Assembly (NCBI RefSeq): GCF_030272615.1
Contig: NC_081415.1
Span: forward strand, 378,681,892 to 378,745,891
DNA from: Cryptomeria japonica
Lineage: Eukaryota; Streptophyta; Pinopsida; Cupressales; Cupressaceae
Direction: 5' to 3'
Length of the DNA: 64,000 nt
The position numbers were made by a program, and so were the translations under genes. Shown here one piece after another: positions 1-10,965 of the stretch. The notes below the pieces were generated by a model, which ran no database searches, was not told where the DNA came from, and was given only the letters and a program-made list of their open reading frames with translations. Within the stretch, counting starts at the first letter, position 1; each line of letters starts with the position of its first letter.

Positions 1-2610
1 ATTAATTCTTGTGTTTGTAGTTGCTCTGTTGTTTTCACTTCTTGGAGCTGGTGCTATTAACTTGGTTACTTTCTAACCTATAGATTGCTCATTGATCATT
101 AAATGGCTCTCTGTCATGACCCTAGGCTGTCATTTCACTATTTAATGTATATGAAGATTGTGTTCTTGTTGCTTTGTGGCTATGATCTTTAAGCCTATGA
201 CAATGTTCAATTGGCCTTTGATGGCTCTGTTCTTTGAAGGTTCCTCACTAAGTGCAAATGACTTTACTACTATCACCTTCATGTGGCTCCTTATCCTCTT
301 TCATGTTCTCATTTAGACATGATTGACATATATATTAATGTTTGAATTGATTTGATACTTTGACAATATATTTTCCCAAATCATGACTTATCTTCAATAT
401 CTGATGCATTTACTATTATTTATTTCTGCTCTAGGTGCATATGCATTGTGCTTTTGACTACAACTAGACTGTGATAGTAACCTCTATATGACAACAACTT
501 TTGCAAACCTGTCAATATACATACCCAAAGTTGCTTCTATTTGTTGATTTTTGTCCTTAGATAGAGTCTAGGACTGGTTTTTTATTTATGAGATTAGAAG
601 CTTTGTAAGAAGATACCTTGACTATACTATTCTGCTTTGGGATTACATTCAGGATGTTGCGTTCATTATTAGTTTACTGATTGCAATAATAGTGATCCTT
701 TATTTGGTTTCTTCTCTGTATTATAATAGTCACTCTTGGTTGTCATCTATTGAATCTGACAGGAAGAATCTAAATATTGTCCTTGAGATGCACATGAGGC
801 TTCCATAGTGCTTGATCATTGTTTCTTTTTAAAAAGGTTGTTCTGGGATTTGATGATTAACACATATATAGGTCATTAATCAAAAGCATACATATGATCA
901 CCTTATGAAGGTCCGGTTTGAATCTTACCGCATTATGATCCTATAATATGTATTTAATAGTCCTTTTTGGCATTTATTTTGGTTCATGCATTGCTATGGA
1001 TACTTGGGTTGTCACAAAAAGTCATTCACTGTCAAATAAGTCTTATGGCTGCCTTTTATTTTAGTTTTAACATTATCCTTTTCTGAAAGTGTTGTTGAAA
1101 TTAAATTTGTGTATAAGACTTGTGAAGCTATCAAATACTCCTTGATTTTGATAGAGTTAATTCACATTGATCCATTTCTCCCCGCCTCACAGTGATTCAT
1201 TTCTTTGCTGGTTATGATCGTTGCTTATTGTGACTCATGTTTCTATTGAACTTTGCATTATCACCATACACCACACATGACACTATTTTTTATGCTCATC
1301 TGAGCATCCTATGTTATCTTGTTGTATTGATACCCTTATGACAATGTAAGTTTACTGTTGATTTGCCTTATATGTATTGTCAACTTCATTGTGGTGTTCT
1401 GAGATCACTATGCTTTGGAAGTATGTCCTCGTTTCACATGTTCTTACTATTAGAATCTTGTATAATTTATGTCTTTGGACTGAGGCATTGCATTCCCTTT
1501 GGATCTTGAAGGTTTTGTAGCATGATTATTAGCAAGGGCTTCTATTTTTTGTTCATTCAAAGATAGTTTCAATTGTGTTCTTCATCATGTTTGTCACTAC
1601 TTATTATTGGAATGTTGTATGATTCCTTTTAAGTTGTCTATTTTTATTTATGGTTGTCTTTCACATAGTATAGTGCTATTATCTATCCCTTGTTACTTTG
1701 CTACTCTTTCACACTTCTGTGATGGCTCTAGTTATTCGTTGGCTATGGAATGCAGTCTTATTCATTGGTGTATGTATTTTCATTGAATGGCAGTTTATAC
1801 TGTCATTGAGTGACAATACATGGGATAGTGGATACTATTATATTCCTTGTTTAACAAGATGACTAGAGTCACCTCATGAGTGATGACTGGTATGTTGAGC
1901 TCAACCCTTGTGGGAGCCCATTTTAACCCACTTACATGATATTATCAAATGAAAACCTATATCTGCACATGAAACAAACAAGTTAGATAAAACATGATAC
2001 TTGCTATTTTCTCATGGCACCTTCTTTCTGCATTGATTCTCTTCTCTCCCGAGTCTAATATCTTGATAGATGTAGACATATGTTTTGGTATCTCCATGCA
2101 GATACACTGTATATTCTATTGAGTTTGAGAATGATAGTATGGTTATCCTCATTTCTCTAATTATCATTTTTTTAAATCTCTTGCTGGTACTAATAGACTA
2201 GGAGTGGAAGGAGCTGAAAATGGATGTGTGGATGAAGATCAACCACTTCTTCAAGCTCGGGCTTGTCATTCCAGGAAATCATGGGCCACGCTTCTATCAT
2301 CTCATTCTTTCTTTCATTTATATAGTTTATCTACATATATGTATGAGAATGTATGCCTATAGCTTAATTGGCTATTCGCATGGCTTGTGTGGGAAACTTT
2401 ACATATTCTTGTAAATAAAAGAGTTATTTCTATGCAATCTTTTTGTTGGCATTTCTTGAAAATTACTTGCATAATGAAATAACTTCAACTTTGAAATCAT
2501 AATTTTCAAAATTGAAGAATTTGTAAAAAAATTGTGTACCTTTCTTCAATTGCAATGTGAAAGGCCTGTTTAGGCCACCAAAATTTAGTTGGTGCAAAAT
2601 TTTGGTAACA
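1..2610. repeat. Repeat A, copy 1 (long T-rich non-coding repeat, probable LTR; left end outside window)
   Basis: This stretch aligns along its whole length with 37024-39571, at about 92-94% identity by eye, with a few short indels. No credible coding is visible on either strand; stops are dense in all frames. Near the right end are a purine-rich segment, an AATAAA-like signal (about 2413) and a small inverted repeat (ACCAAAATT...AATTTTGGT) just before TTTTGGTAACA. A terminal CA and a poly(A) signal 200 bases upstream suit an LTR whose 5' part lies before the window. No clear primer-binding site follows, so LTR identity is inferred and orientation is unproven. A long dispersed non-LTR repeat is the alternative. 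Confidence 0.6.
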
Positions 2611-3033
2611 TTTTTGGCAACCTCTCAGGGGTGTTTGCCTGCTAAACAAAGCATAGAGTAGTATCCTAGCATATCCATTGGGCATATAGTCAAATTTACC
2701 CTTCCAATTCTAAAAACTTCTTGAAATCTGTAAATCCTCTCCTGTAGCTCAACGTTTCCTAGAAAAACAACAACAAAACAAACTGAAAACAAACATTCAT
2801 AACTCTGTTTAAGACAGAGTCATAGAACATGTGTATCCTATGCTCTTATGGAAAACTCAACTGAAACTAAAAAACTCAAGTGAAACTAAAAATGAAGATG
2901 TGATGTGCTTGAAAGCACTTTATTCAATTGAAACTACTACAACTCTTCTTACAGCTAGGCTTGGCAAACTATTGAAAAGAAAAACTGAAACTAAAAACTA
3001 CTCTACCCTATGCTAACCAAGAGTGAACCTTGA
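2611..3033. other. Unassigned AT-rich stretch after repeat A
   Basis: This non-coding stretch lies between the end of repeat A and the minus-strand coding remnants. It contains several copies of the short motif GAAACTAAAAA (about 2860-3000). If repeat A is an LTR of a plus-strand element, the primer-binding site should lie just after 2610. The sequence there (TTTTTGGCAACCTCTCAGGG) does not match a plant tRNA end that I recognise. Confidence 0.4.
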
Positions 3034-5263
3034 CTATACAAAACCATTCACTGGTTTTGAGAAATAACATCCTTTTCTTCCCATCTTAGGATGTTTAAGA
3101 AGCTTATGAGCAATTGACAAGAGATGTAGTATAAAGAGGTGCCTCACATAATGTTGTAAGATTGCTGCAAGTATGAAAATAACGCAACCTACCTCTTTTG
3201 TTTGCTCATATATACTGCTACCTGTGAGGTTATAGGTAAGATGATAACATTTTGTTGAAGCTTCATTTTTAGGCATAAGTTCATCTTGTGTTGTCTTTTT
3301 GGCCTCCAATCTAGAAAGATATCTTATAGGACAACCCCTTGTGTGAACAAAGCTCGAGCTCTCCTCACTAGTTTCTACTCTATCAACTGTCTCTTGAACC
3401 ATAACTATTTCCTCCACTTGAGTATGCTGATCAAATTTTTTTCTTTCCAAAGATATAAAGTTATCAGCAAGATTAGAACAAAAAATATTCAATGATGCTT
3501 GAGAAAATACTCACCTCTTGGTCAATTTCACTATGATGTAAGTCATTTAATGCACTTTCCTTATTGTTTTCAGCACTCATACCCTAGAAATCTGAGTTTT
3601 TCTTATTTTCTTGCTCTATTTGAAACAAGTTTGTGTCCATACCAACCTTTTGAACCTTTTTAACAATGTTGCTTTCTATTTCCTACTCATGGATCAACAC
3701 TTTGTCAATATTATCTCCATTATTTTATTGACAAACCATTATTTCTTCAACAATATCATGTTGTTCAGATTGCATGGGTTCAAATAATGATTGATTAGTG
3801 TCCAAATTTGAAACAAATACCTCTAAATCATCTCAGAAAGATTCCTCTTCATTATTGTTTTCATTCTCCTCTAGGAGAGGACTTTCTTGTACTTTGTTGC
3901 AACTTTCTTGGATGATCAAAACATTAATGCTTTGAACCTCTTCTTGTCCTAAAGTTGTTATGGCTATATTATGGGCTTCTTTAACTCCATATTCCACAGA
4001 AAATGGTAGCTCATCAAACAAATTAGCTAGGAGTAGAAAACTATCAACATTTTCTGGATCTTGAACAAGTTGTTCATCATCTATAACCTCTTGCTCTTCA
4101 ACATAGTCCAATGCTTCATGTTCTTGTTGTTATAAAACTACTGCTATGTTTGAACCATTTACAACAAAAAAAAGAGGATCATTGGCAAAAGCAAAGGAAG
4201 ATCCATCTAGAGAGGTCTTCTCTTGTTCAATCTTTTGTTGTTGCAATTGGTAACACCTTACAACTAAATACAAAGGATTTACATTTCTAATCTTCTCCCA
4301 GAGTAGTAAGTTATCTTAATTAATGGGTCGCTCTTCAACATATTGCTTGTGAAAAGAAGGAAAACTCCTGAAACTTGGAATTTTGAACTTGGGAGATTTA
4401 GGACTCACTTTGTTTAAAGCTTGGTATTTGGATCTCAGAAACCTCTTGCTTAGAAAGAAATAACTTTATCTCAATCTCCTTTACAGTGATCTATTACTTA
4501 AGATTATCTTCATATTGTCCTTTTTGAGCTACCAACTGATTTGTAAAATGATTTGCCATCTACTTACCTTGTTCCTCCAATCTTTGCTCATAAAATTCAG
4601 CTTGAAGATCTAACTCTTCCTGTTCATGGAGGTAGGATTGATGATCCCACTCATCTTATTGTTGATTAATCTCTTCTTGTCTCTTGATCTCCTCCATTTT
4701 TTTTTCTACAACCTACAACATACTTTGGGTTGATTGTTGTTGATTGCAAATCCTTTGTCGTTCATTGGCAAAACTTTGTAATGTGCCTTTTATCTCATTA
4801 AGCTCCAACACATACTGATTTGGACCAAAAAGACCTTCTTGAGGCTAGCTATAGGCTGGGTTGGGCTGCCAAGAAGACTGAGTTGTGGTGGATGGGTGGT
4901 AAGAAGGATAAAGTTGTTGATTATTGGTTGTAATCTAGGAATTAGGATTAAAACCAATATTGTGGCTACTTGGGTATTGTTGATAAGAAGCTTTATAGAA
5001 AGAATTCTCATAATATGGAGGTGGGTATTAATACTGTCCCTAAAAAATCAGACATATTTTCTCATATAAATAGATGGGAATTCAGAATTAATGGATTTAT
5101 ATTTTTTTTGAAACATACCAGCACTTCGTCTATTGAAACCAGTAGATTTGTAACTCAGAGTCACTAGGTGTGGGTAAATCTTGCCTCCAAAGGTTGCAAT
5201 TTTTGTTTTTCACACCAAAAATCAGAATTGTGTGGAAAAGATTTCAACTAAAATAGTTCAAAG
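3034..5263 (-). pseudogene. Coiled-coil / Gln-rich coding remnant in gag position of a minus-strand LTR element
   Basis: Open segments on the minus strand (for example 3034-3492, 3833-4111, and a Gln/Glu/Lys-rich stretch near 4600-4860) occupy the region downstream of a primer-binding-like site at 5264-5283. The translated pieces are acidic and helical, with a Pro/Gln/Tyr-rich part near 4840-4960 followed by a coiled coil of the NQQQSTQSMLQVVEKKMEEI type. No retroviral capsid, zinc knuckle, protease or RT motif is visible, so this is either a non-autonomous element or a heavily decayed gag. It is broken, with several breaks. No function is assigned. Confidence 0.4.
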
Positions 5264-5283
5264 GGTCCCACCGAGCGTGCCCA
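5264..5283 (-). promoter_or_regulatory. Primer-binding-like site
   Basis: Read on the minus strand, a putative LTR end (CATGACA) is followed by ACAGTT and then TGGGCACGCTCGGTGGGACC. This has the layout of plant Gypsy leaders (LTR, short spacer, TGG...GGG). The match to a specific tRNA was not established. Confidence 0.4.
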
Positions 5284-5289
5284 AACTGT

Positions 5290-6491
5290 TGTCATGAAGG
5301 ATTGCACCTGTGATGCTAAGTGTGAAACCAAACAATCCTGTGAAACATGGAAACACCTTTGAGCCTGTGGGTTGCTCAAAGTGAAGGTGAATCTTCAAAG
5401 ATCAGGTCGACTTCCTATCTGATGAATCTCCTTCAAATTATTTATTTTATGAAAAGGGATAGAACGATTATATGTAACTAAAAATCTATCCTAATGGGGT
5501 AATACACCAATTAATTTTCTATCTAAAATCTATAACCACAAAACTCACAAAAAAAAAACCTTACAACAAATAACCCTGAATCTCACAACTCAATTGAACA
5601 TGCAGATGCATAAAAATTTCCTAGAAAGGGATGAATTTAATGCATGCATGAAGGAAAACAATAGGTTTTAACAACTTCAAGCAATTAAAATCAAGTAACA
5701 CAAACTAGAACCTGCAACTAACATGTATCTCCTTGCACCATAAATTGATTGAATGAGACAAATTAGAGGATAAAAATCATAGGAATTCATCAAATCATTC
5801 ATTCACCAGATAATACAAGAAGTACCAAGAAGGAAATCTGCTGCTATATTACTGAAAAATAAGGAATGTGTTGTTACAAAACTCAAAACACTGCTAAGCT
5901 ACAATGCCATCCTTTAGCATGAAAGGGCCTAAAATTAGTCCATAATTATGCTGAGAAAAGGAAAGCAACTCCTTAATAATGAAGAAGAGACAAGAATATA
6001 TAGAAGTCAACTGAACTCTGAACTGAAAATCTACATGAAGAAACCCTGGGTGAATTTGCCTAAAATAGCAAGCAGAAGGCATCCAAAAATCTGCAAAAAT
6101 CACTACCTACTACAAAAAATAGCTCCTCAACTCGAACTGCACCAAAGTGATACTTAAACTATCAAAAATACTTCCCCAAAAAGCATCTCCATCTCTGAAA
6201 AACCTGCATGCTGATCATGCAAAAAATAGCCAAAAAGAAAAATGTTCCCCCTTTGAAAATGCATGTTGCCTAATGCTGCTAATAATAGCTTCTGAAAAAA
6301 TATCTTTCTCTATTTTTAAAACCGCATGCTGCTTATTTCTAAATATAGCAAAAAGCACCTCCCCTCTTTAAAAACTGCACGAGCCTCATGTATTTGCTTT
6401 TTCTTTTAAATAATTTTATTTTAACAATTAAAAAAAAAAATCGTTTTATTTTTTAAATGCTAAAATAAACTATTTATTTCTCCCTTTATCC
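5290..6491 (-). repeat. Candidate 5' LTR (minus strand), possibly incomplete
   Basis: This non-coding, A-rich stretch begins on the plus strand with TGTCATGAAGG, next to the primer-binding-like site. It runs up to the poly(T) that marks the LINE 3' end at about 6492. No second copy lies in the window, so its far boundary cannot be confirmed and the LINE may have cut into it. Confidence 0.4.
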
Positions 6492-6912
6492 ATTTTTTTT
6501 TCAATAAAAGTGGAGAACCACTAATTTTATTAATTATAATTTTTTACAAACTCGGTACAAAGAGCATCGACAGGAAATAACCAGACAAAGAAAACCTTCG
6601 GTCTTGCTCATAAAAAACCCCCATTGGGTGGGTATAGAATATACAATTACATCAAAAAAGGAGATTTAAAACCTCCAACCTAGCCCAACCCATCTCAAAA
6701 ATCTTATAAGACAACACCAATTACAAAATGAGAACCCAACCCATCCAAAACTTGTGTGCCAATTACAAAATTTGCCTGCCAAAAAACTCAAGAGAAGGCG
6801 AAGCAAGAAATCATCAAGGATGAAGAAACCAATTGCTTGGACCCACATCTGGAGGAGGCAAAATCACCTCATACTAAGAATCAATCATAACCTGATCATC
6901 CAAAGCAATCAC
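6492..6912 (-). other. LINE 3' untranslated region and poly(A) tail
   Basis: The minus strand ends in a run of nine A (plus-strand T run at 6492-6500), preceded by AT-rich sequence with AATAAAATT, a polyadenylation-like signal. Upstream of it, the plus strand carries an AAAAAACCCCCAT tract (near 6613) that is common in plant L1 tails. A poly(A) tail directly joined to unrelated sequence at 6491 marks the insertion edge. Confidence 0.65.
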
Positions 6913-7408
6913 CTATAGAGGTTCTACCAATCTTGAGAGAGACATCATTGCATTCATAGAGTCAAGAAGAAAGTGTAAACCTGAAAAAACATTTATAGCA
7001 ACAGCCAAGGTAACCGGCGATACATGATCCAAGAAGGCTACAAGAGAAAACATCGTATCATCATAGTTATCAAAAACCAAACCACCTCTCAATACTAAAA
7101 GTAATTCACAATGTCGGCCACTAGATAATAATTGATGCAGCGATAAAAAGCCACCATAAGGAAAATGACCAAGTTCAAGGCGATAAGAAGACACAGCACT
7201 ATCCAAATCAAAAGAAGAATAAAAAGAGGGATGTAAGTATGTATCCAATAATGCCTGAACCAAAGAAGCATCCAAGAGCATATCCATACAAACAGTAACA
7301 AACCCAGAAGTCACTTCACTAAGAAAAACATTATCATTTTCCACCAGCCACCTCCTGCCCACCACCTTATGAATAGCAAAATAAAACTCCAAAGAATGTA
7401 ACTTAAAC
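6913..7408 (-). CDS. LINE reading frame downstream of RNase H, 3' exon-like part
   Basis: A 160-residue open frame (HSLEFYFAIHKVVGRRWLVE...) runs on the minus strand to 6913 and is still open at the insertion point 7408. Past the inserted element it continues in the same frame into 14154-14190 (HAFDDQKLGRLFK). The open length, balanced composition and conserved reading frame across the insertion suggest protein coding rather than chance. No domain is recognised; it is rich in Leu, Val, Ser and Tyr. It may be a C-terminal extension of ORF2 or an unrelated exon-like piece, because a CTTTCAG-like acceptor precedes it at about 14200. Confidence 0.45.
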
Positions 7409-8309
7409 TGTTAGGGTTCCCACAAATACTGAGAGGGGGGGGTGAATTAGTATCTGACCGGTAATGTGATTTTCTTAAAATAGAACATGCAGAACATAAA
7501 GTAACAGTGTACCGGTATGCAAGAATTAATGTAATTAATAGAATCAAAAACATCCACATGAAAAGAACACCATAACACAAGATGTTTAATGAGGAAACCC
7601 GGTGTGGGAAAAACCTTGGTGGGATTTGTGACCCACAATATTCACTTACTGGCCAATAAGAGAATATTACTTACAATAGGGGCCTACACATGCAGGAAGG
7701 CCAACTGCCTAGAGCACACTGCTCAATAAGAAGTCACACTGACTTACAATAAAGATTATGCAAATCCAATGATCTGTACTGCTTTACAATAGCATCTTCA
7801 ATGCCAGATTCAGTACCGGTTCTTGCTCTGTTCTTTACATATACCCTTGACCTACAATTCGCACATTAGGTCTACCTTATAATTTTCTTTATGCTTCCTC
7901 TCCATATCCTACAAATGACTACAATGATCTCTTTTATATACAAGAGTCATTTTACAATTTGCCAAGTTGGCTTACAATAATAAACAAAATATTACATATC
8001 AAAAATCCCGTCAGCCTCTGTGCCGGTATACATCTTTTCTTCTATGTTGGTGCTGGTGTAGAGTGATCTTGCTGATGCTGGTATAATGTCTTGCTTGAAT
8101 AATGCTTTACTGATAGAATGCCTTGCCAGTGCCATAGGATTGCAAGGTTTCTTGTGTAATGCTTTGCCGGTGCCATAGGATGGCAAGGTTGCCTATGTAA
8201 TGCTTTGTCGGTATAATGCCTTGCCGGTGCCATAGGATTGCAAGGTTGCCATCAATGACAAAACCTTCAATCACACACAATGTCTCATTGGAGTGTCCAT
8301 ATGCCAACA
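7409..8309 (-). repeat. 3' LTR of the non-autonomous Copia-like element
   Basis: This 901-bp repeat is about 96% identical to 13295-14153, starting TGTTAGGGTTCCCAC and ending ATGCCAACA. It is 42 bases longer than its sister, almost entirely because of one extra copy of a 41-bp minisatellite unit near its right end. Short reading frames inside it (for example 8107-8418) arise from that repeat and are not genes. Confidence 0.9.
8121..8252. repeat. 41-bp minisatellite inside the LTR
   Basis: Two adjacent 41-bp units (8121-8161 and 8162-8202), a 16-base partial unit and a further near-full unit share the core GTGCCATAGGATTGCAAGG. The sister LTR has one unit fewer (around 14007-14093). Confidence 0.8.
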
Positions 8310-8310
8310 A

Positions 8311-8466
8311 TCTCCCCCTTTGGCATTGATGGCAACACTCATGAGAAATTTCAAAAAGATATCCAAAAGTGTGTAGACCAAAAATGTTACCAAAAATGTG
8401 AGAACTCCCCCTGAGCATATGATCCTTGTGTTTTTAAATTTTCTCATCCTACTACTCCCCCTTTGG
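8311..8466 (-). promoter_or_regulatory. Polypurine tract array upstream of the 3' LTR
   Basis: On the minus strand, AAAGGGGGAGA (8311-8321) lies one base from the LTR and would prime plus-strand synthesis. A second tract, CCAAAGGGGGAGT (8454-8466), and a weaker one near 8403-8411 lie further inside. Multiple polypurine tracts are a described hallmark of Sireviruses. Confidence 0.7.
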
Positions 8467-8515
8467 CATCAATGACAAAGGTTAGTAGAGTTTGTAGTTG
8501 TACCAATCCATAACC

Positions 8516-9517
8516 TCAACCTTGTAGTAGGGTAGTTATTATCTGAAGAAGATCTCCCAAAATTAAGTTTATGCCATCCATAAACTTCTTACTATCTTTT
8601 ATTGCTGTCTTAGTTCTGTTTACTGTACCGATGAGATACTGCAAGTGCTCTGCCAATGTTTTGCTTCCTTGTGTTAGTGCCTTTGAAATTTCCTTCCGCA
8701 GAGATGCTAAATAGTCCAATATTGGACTTAGTTTAGATCTCAAAAGTTTTTCCTTGTTAATTATTTTCTCTTTCTCTCTTTCCAATTTGAGCAATTCTTC
8801 CTCAAAATTTGCTATCTTTTCTTCAAAAACTGATAATGATTCAGGTGAGTTGACAAAATTGTCTACAAATTTGTTTATCTCATCCTGTGCCTTTCTTATT
8901 TTCTTGTCTACATCTACAGTCAAAAACTTTGTTTTACATGTATCTTTATACAAGTTTTTGTACTCTTTTAACAAGTTACACAGTTTCGGTAGAAGTGTGT
9001 CAAGCTCCCTGTTACACTTCTTTATTCCTTCCTTAAAGAATTTCTGTTTCTCTTTTTCTACAATTTCCTTTACAGATTCTACCTTTGTTTGCTCAAAATT
9101 TCTAGAAATATATTTGCAAAGTGTATCCAACTGGCCTAAAGAATCTTTATTGTCTATATTACAATTAGGAGCTATTGATTTCAAAAATGGAATTGAGTCA
9201 TCTATTGCTTTATAAGCTTGTGAGCTATAATTAGTTATCTTCTTGATAGATTCAAGTAATACCTTAGTCACATTTGATGGTGACCCAACAAACTGAGTAC
9301 CGATGGAAGTGATCAAGCTTGTACTGACCTCTGGTAGGTCTTTTTGTGTCTGCATTTCTTTAAGCACTAGTTTTCCTGCTTCAATTCTTACCGGTGGCAT
9401 CTGTTCTGGAGCCTTTAGCTTTGTTGGTTCCTTTGTTTGTGTTCCAGATTCCATCTTTTTCTCTGTATCTACTACCGGTTGCTCTGTATTTCCTATTGTA
9501 GACCACTTTTCCCGCAT
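8516..9517 (-). CDS. Unknown helical/coiled-coil reading frame of the non-autonomous element
   Basis: This 333-residue open frame is the last coding segment before the 3' polypurine tracts. The N-terminal 60 residues are Pro/Glu/Lys-rich and probably disordered. Residues from about 110 onward are strongly helical, with heptad-like Leu/Ile/Lys/Glu spacing, especially the stretch around FEEKIANFEEELLKLEREKE. No signal peptide, membrane segment, zinc knuckle or pol motif is visible. It lies where autonomous Sireviruses carry pol or a 3' extra ORF. Function unknown; a scaffold or assembly role would be speculation. The preserved length argues for past coding constraint. Confidence 0.55.
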   Translation of the reverse strand: MREKWSTIGNTEQPVVDTEKKMESGTQTKEPTKLKAPEQMPPVRIEAGKLVLKEMQTQKDLPEVSTSLITSIGTQFVGSPSNVTKVLLESIKKITNYSSQAYKAIDDSIPFLKSIAPNCNIDNKDSLGQLDTLCKYISRNFEQTKVESVKEIVEKEKQKFFKEGIKKCNRELDTLLPKLCNLLKEYKNLYKDTCKTKFLTVDVDKKIRKAQDEINKFVDNFVNSPESLSVFEEKIANFEEELLKLEREKEKIINKEKLLRSKLSPILDYLASLRKEISKALTQGSKTLAEHLQYLIGTVNRTKTAIKDSKKFMDGINLILGDLLQIITTLLQG

Positions 9518-9900
9518 ACACCTGTTACCAGAGGCTCTTTGGGTATACCTGATTTATCTGTTGTATCCTTATCTACCACTATGTTGATCTTCTGAGTATC
9601 AACATTCACAATATATAGGACTTCAGGATTAGGATTATTATCCTCTGTATCCATACTCTCAGTTGCCAGTTGATCTTCAGTAGTTGTTGTTTTTACTGGT
9701 GGAGTATTTAAAGGAGGTGGGGGTAAGTTGTCTCTAATCTTGATACTTGGTGGTCCACCAACTTTACCTTTCCCTTTTTCCTTTTGATATACCTTAATGG
9801 GCTTGGGATTCCTATATTCTTCTTGTTTTTCTTTTTCAACCAAGAATATATCCCAACCATTTTCTGTTTCCTCTGAAACCTCTGTAACTCTACCTGCCAT
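9493..9900 (-). CDS. Unknown Pro/Lys-rich reading frame of the non-autonomous element
   Basis: This 135-residue frame is low-complexity: a Lys/Gly-rich patch (YQKEKGKGKVGG), a run of prolines (PPPPLNTPPV) and an acidic C-terminal part. It resembles a flexible linker between better folded parts rather than an enzyme. It lies on the same strand as its neighbours, between the basic segment upstream and the coiled-coil segment downstream. No family recognised. Confidence 0.4.
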   Translation of the reverse strand: MAGRVTEVSEETENGWDIFLVEKEKQEEYRNPKPIKVYQKEKGKGKVGGPPSIKIRDNLPPPPLNTPPVKTTTTEDQLATESMDTEDNNPNPEVLYIVNVDTQKINIVVDKDTTDKSGIPKEPLVTGVCGKSGLQ

Positions 9901-9912
9901 CAGTGAAATTTG

Positions 9913-10326
9913 CTAGTGTGCAGTGGAAAAAACTGTCCAGTTGGCCTGAGCTATCAGATCATCAATTTCTTTAGGTGAGTTAACCAGGTATACTGCAAGT
10001 AGCTTTTCTATTTTAATTTTCTTATCCAATTCAATTATTCCTTGCCTTCTGGCCTCAAGTCTTTTGTATAGTTCATCAAGAATTTCATTTAAGACTTGCA
10101 TCAAAAACTTTTTATACATGTCCATGTGTAATATTACACTCTCCTCAACTTGCCCTTTCTTATCATCCGATAGGGTGGCATAAATTTTCCCTATGTTCTT
10201 TAGTTTACCTTCCTTTGTGATCTCATTCAGTAATATGTCAAGAGGGGCCAAGTTTGTGTTTGTTTTTTTCTTCTTTTTGGGTGTCAGCTTCTTTTTAGGT
10301 GTGACTTTTCTGACCGGAGATCTCAC
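9913..10326 (-). CDS. Unknown Lys-rich reading frame of the non-autonomous element
   Basis: This 137-residue frame begins with a strongly basic stretch (TPKKKLTPKKKKKTN), which could act as a nuclear localisation or nucleic-acid contact patch. A helical part follows, containing ILDELYKRLEARRQGIIELD. No catalytic motif is present. A nuclear-entry role would suit a retroelement but is inference from composition only. Confidence 0.4.
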   Translation of the reverse strand: MRSPVRKVTPKKKLTPKKKKKTNTNLAPLDILLNEITKEGKLKNIGKIYATLSDDKKGQVEESVILHMDMYKKFLMQVLNEILDELYKRLEARRQGIIELDKKIKIEKLLAVYLVNSPKEIDDLIAQANWTVFSTAH

Positions 10327-10338
10327 AACTTGTTGCTT

Positions 10339-10707
10339 CTACCTTGTCCTTCTAGGTGAAGGAGTGGTTGCCAGTGAGGGGTCTCTTTTCCTAACAACTC
10401 TTTTGAAAGTTGCTGGCATATCTCCTTCTGAGGAAGTACCTACCGGTGATAGATGAGCTTCAGGTTGTTGGGCTGCCAACTCATCTTCAATTATGCCGGT
10501 TTTCTTTAATACATCTTCTTTTATGGCTTTTGCTTGTCTGGATCCTTTTCTCACAAATGCCTCAACCTTTTTCACTCTCTTCTTAGATTGAATTTGACTT
10601 TCTATGGTCTCAGCACTACCAAATATTTCTTCTTTAGGTTCATTGGGGGCTTCCAGAAGTGCTTTGGCATAAGTTTCCACTATGTGGTCATCTGTTTCAT
10701 ACCCCAT
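10339..10707 (-). CDS. Unknown basic reading frame of the non-autonomous element
   Basis: This 122-residue frame has an acidic, Glu-rich start, then a basic middle (SKKRVKKVEAFVRKGSRQ) and a Ser/Pro/Arg-rich end. It probably lacks a stable fold. It lies on the same strand as 10966-11754 and downstream of it, so it belongs to the same cassette. Nothing is recognisable by family. Confidence 0.35.
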   Translation of the reverse strand: MGYETDDHIVETYAKALLEAPNEPKEEIFGSAETIESQIQSKKRVKKVEAFVRKGSRQAKAIKEDVLKKTGIIEDELAAQQPEAHLSPVGTSSEGDMPATFKRVVRKRDPSLATTPSPRRTR

Positions 10708-10965
10708 CTCTGTTACCTAGATTGTTCTAGGGATGACTGCTTCCATCCATATTTCATCCTTTTTGATTACAAAACATATATCATCCTTGTATTTGTTGAC
10801 AATTTCCTATGATAGTCTGATTCTTTTGTTCATTCTGACCTTTAATGCTTGAAAATACTCATTGATATTCTTTTCCTTGTTTTCACCCATGTTGTTGAAT
10901 AAGTCTGATAATTGTTTTCCTATCGGTATGTCAAATCCAAAATCTTTGTTGCCTATACCGAGAAC

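Noticed and set aside
2220-2414. 64-codon plus-strand frame in repeat A
   Set aside because: Not conserved in the second copy, which has indels here; chance opening.
1-2610. Helitron interpretation of repeat A
   Set aside because: It has a small hairpin near the end but no CTRR terminus and no rolling-circle coding.
4790-5167. Overlapping short plus-strand frames
   Set aside because: Antisense shadows of the minus-strand Gln-rich coding remnant.
8042-8418. Minus-strand frames rich in repeated MAPARHYT-like words
   Set aside because: Produced by the 41-bp minisatellite in the LTR.
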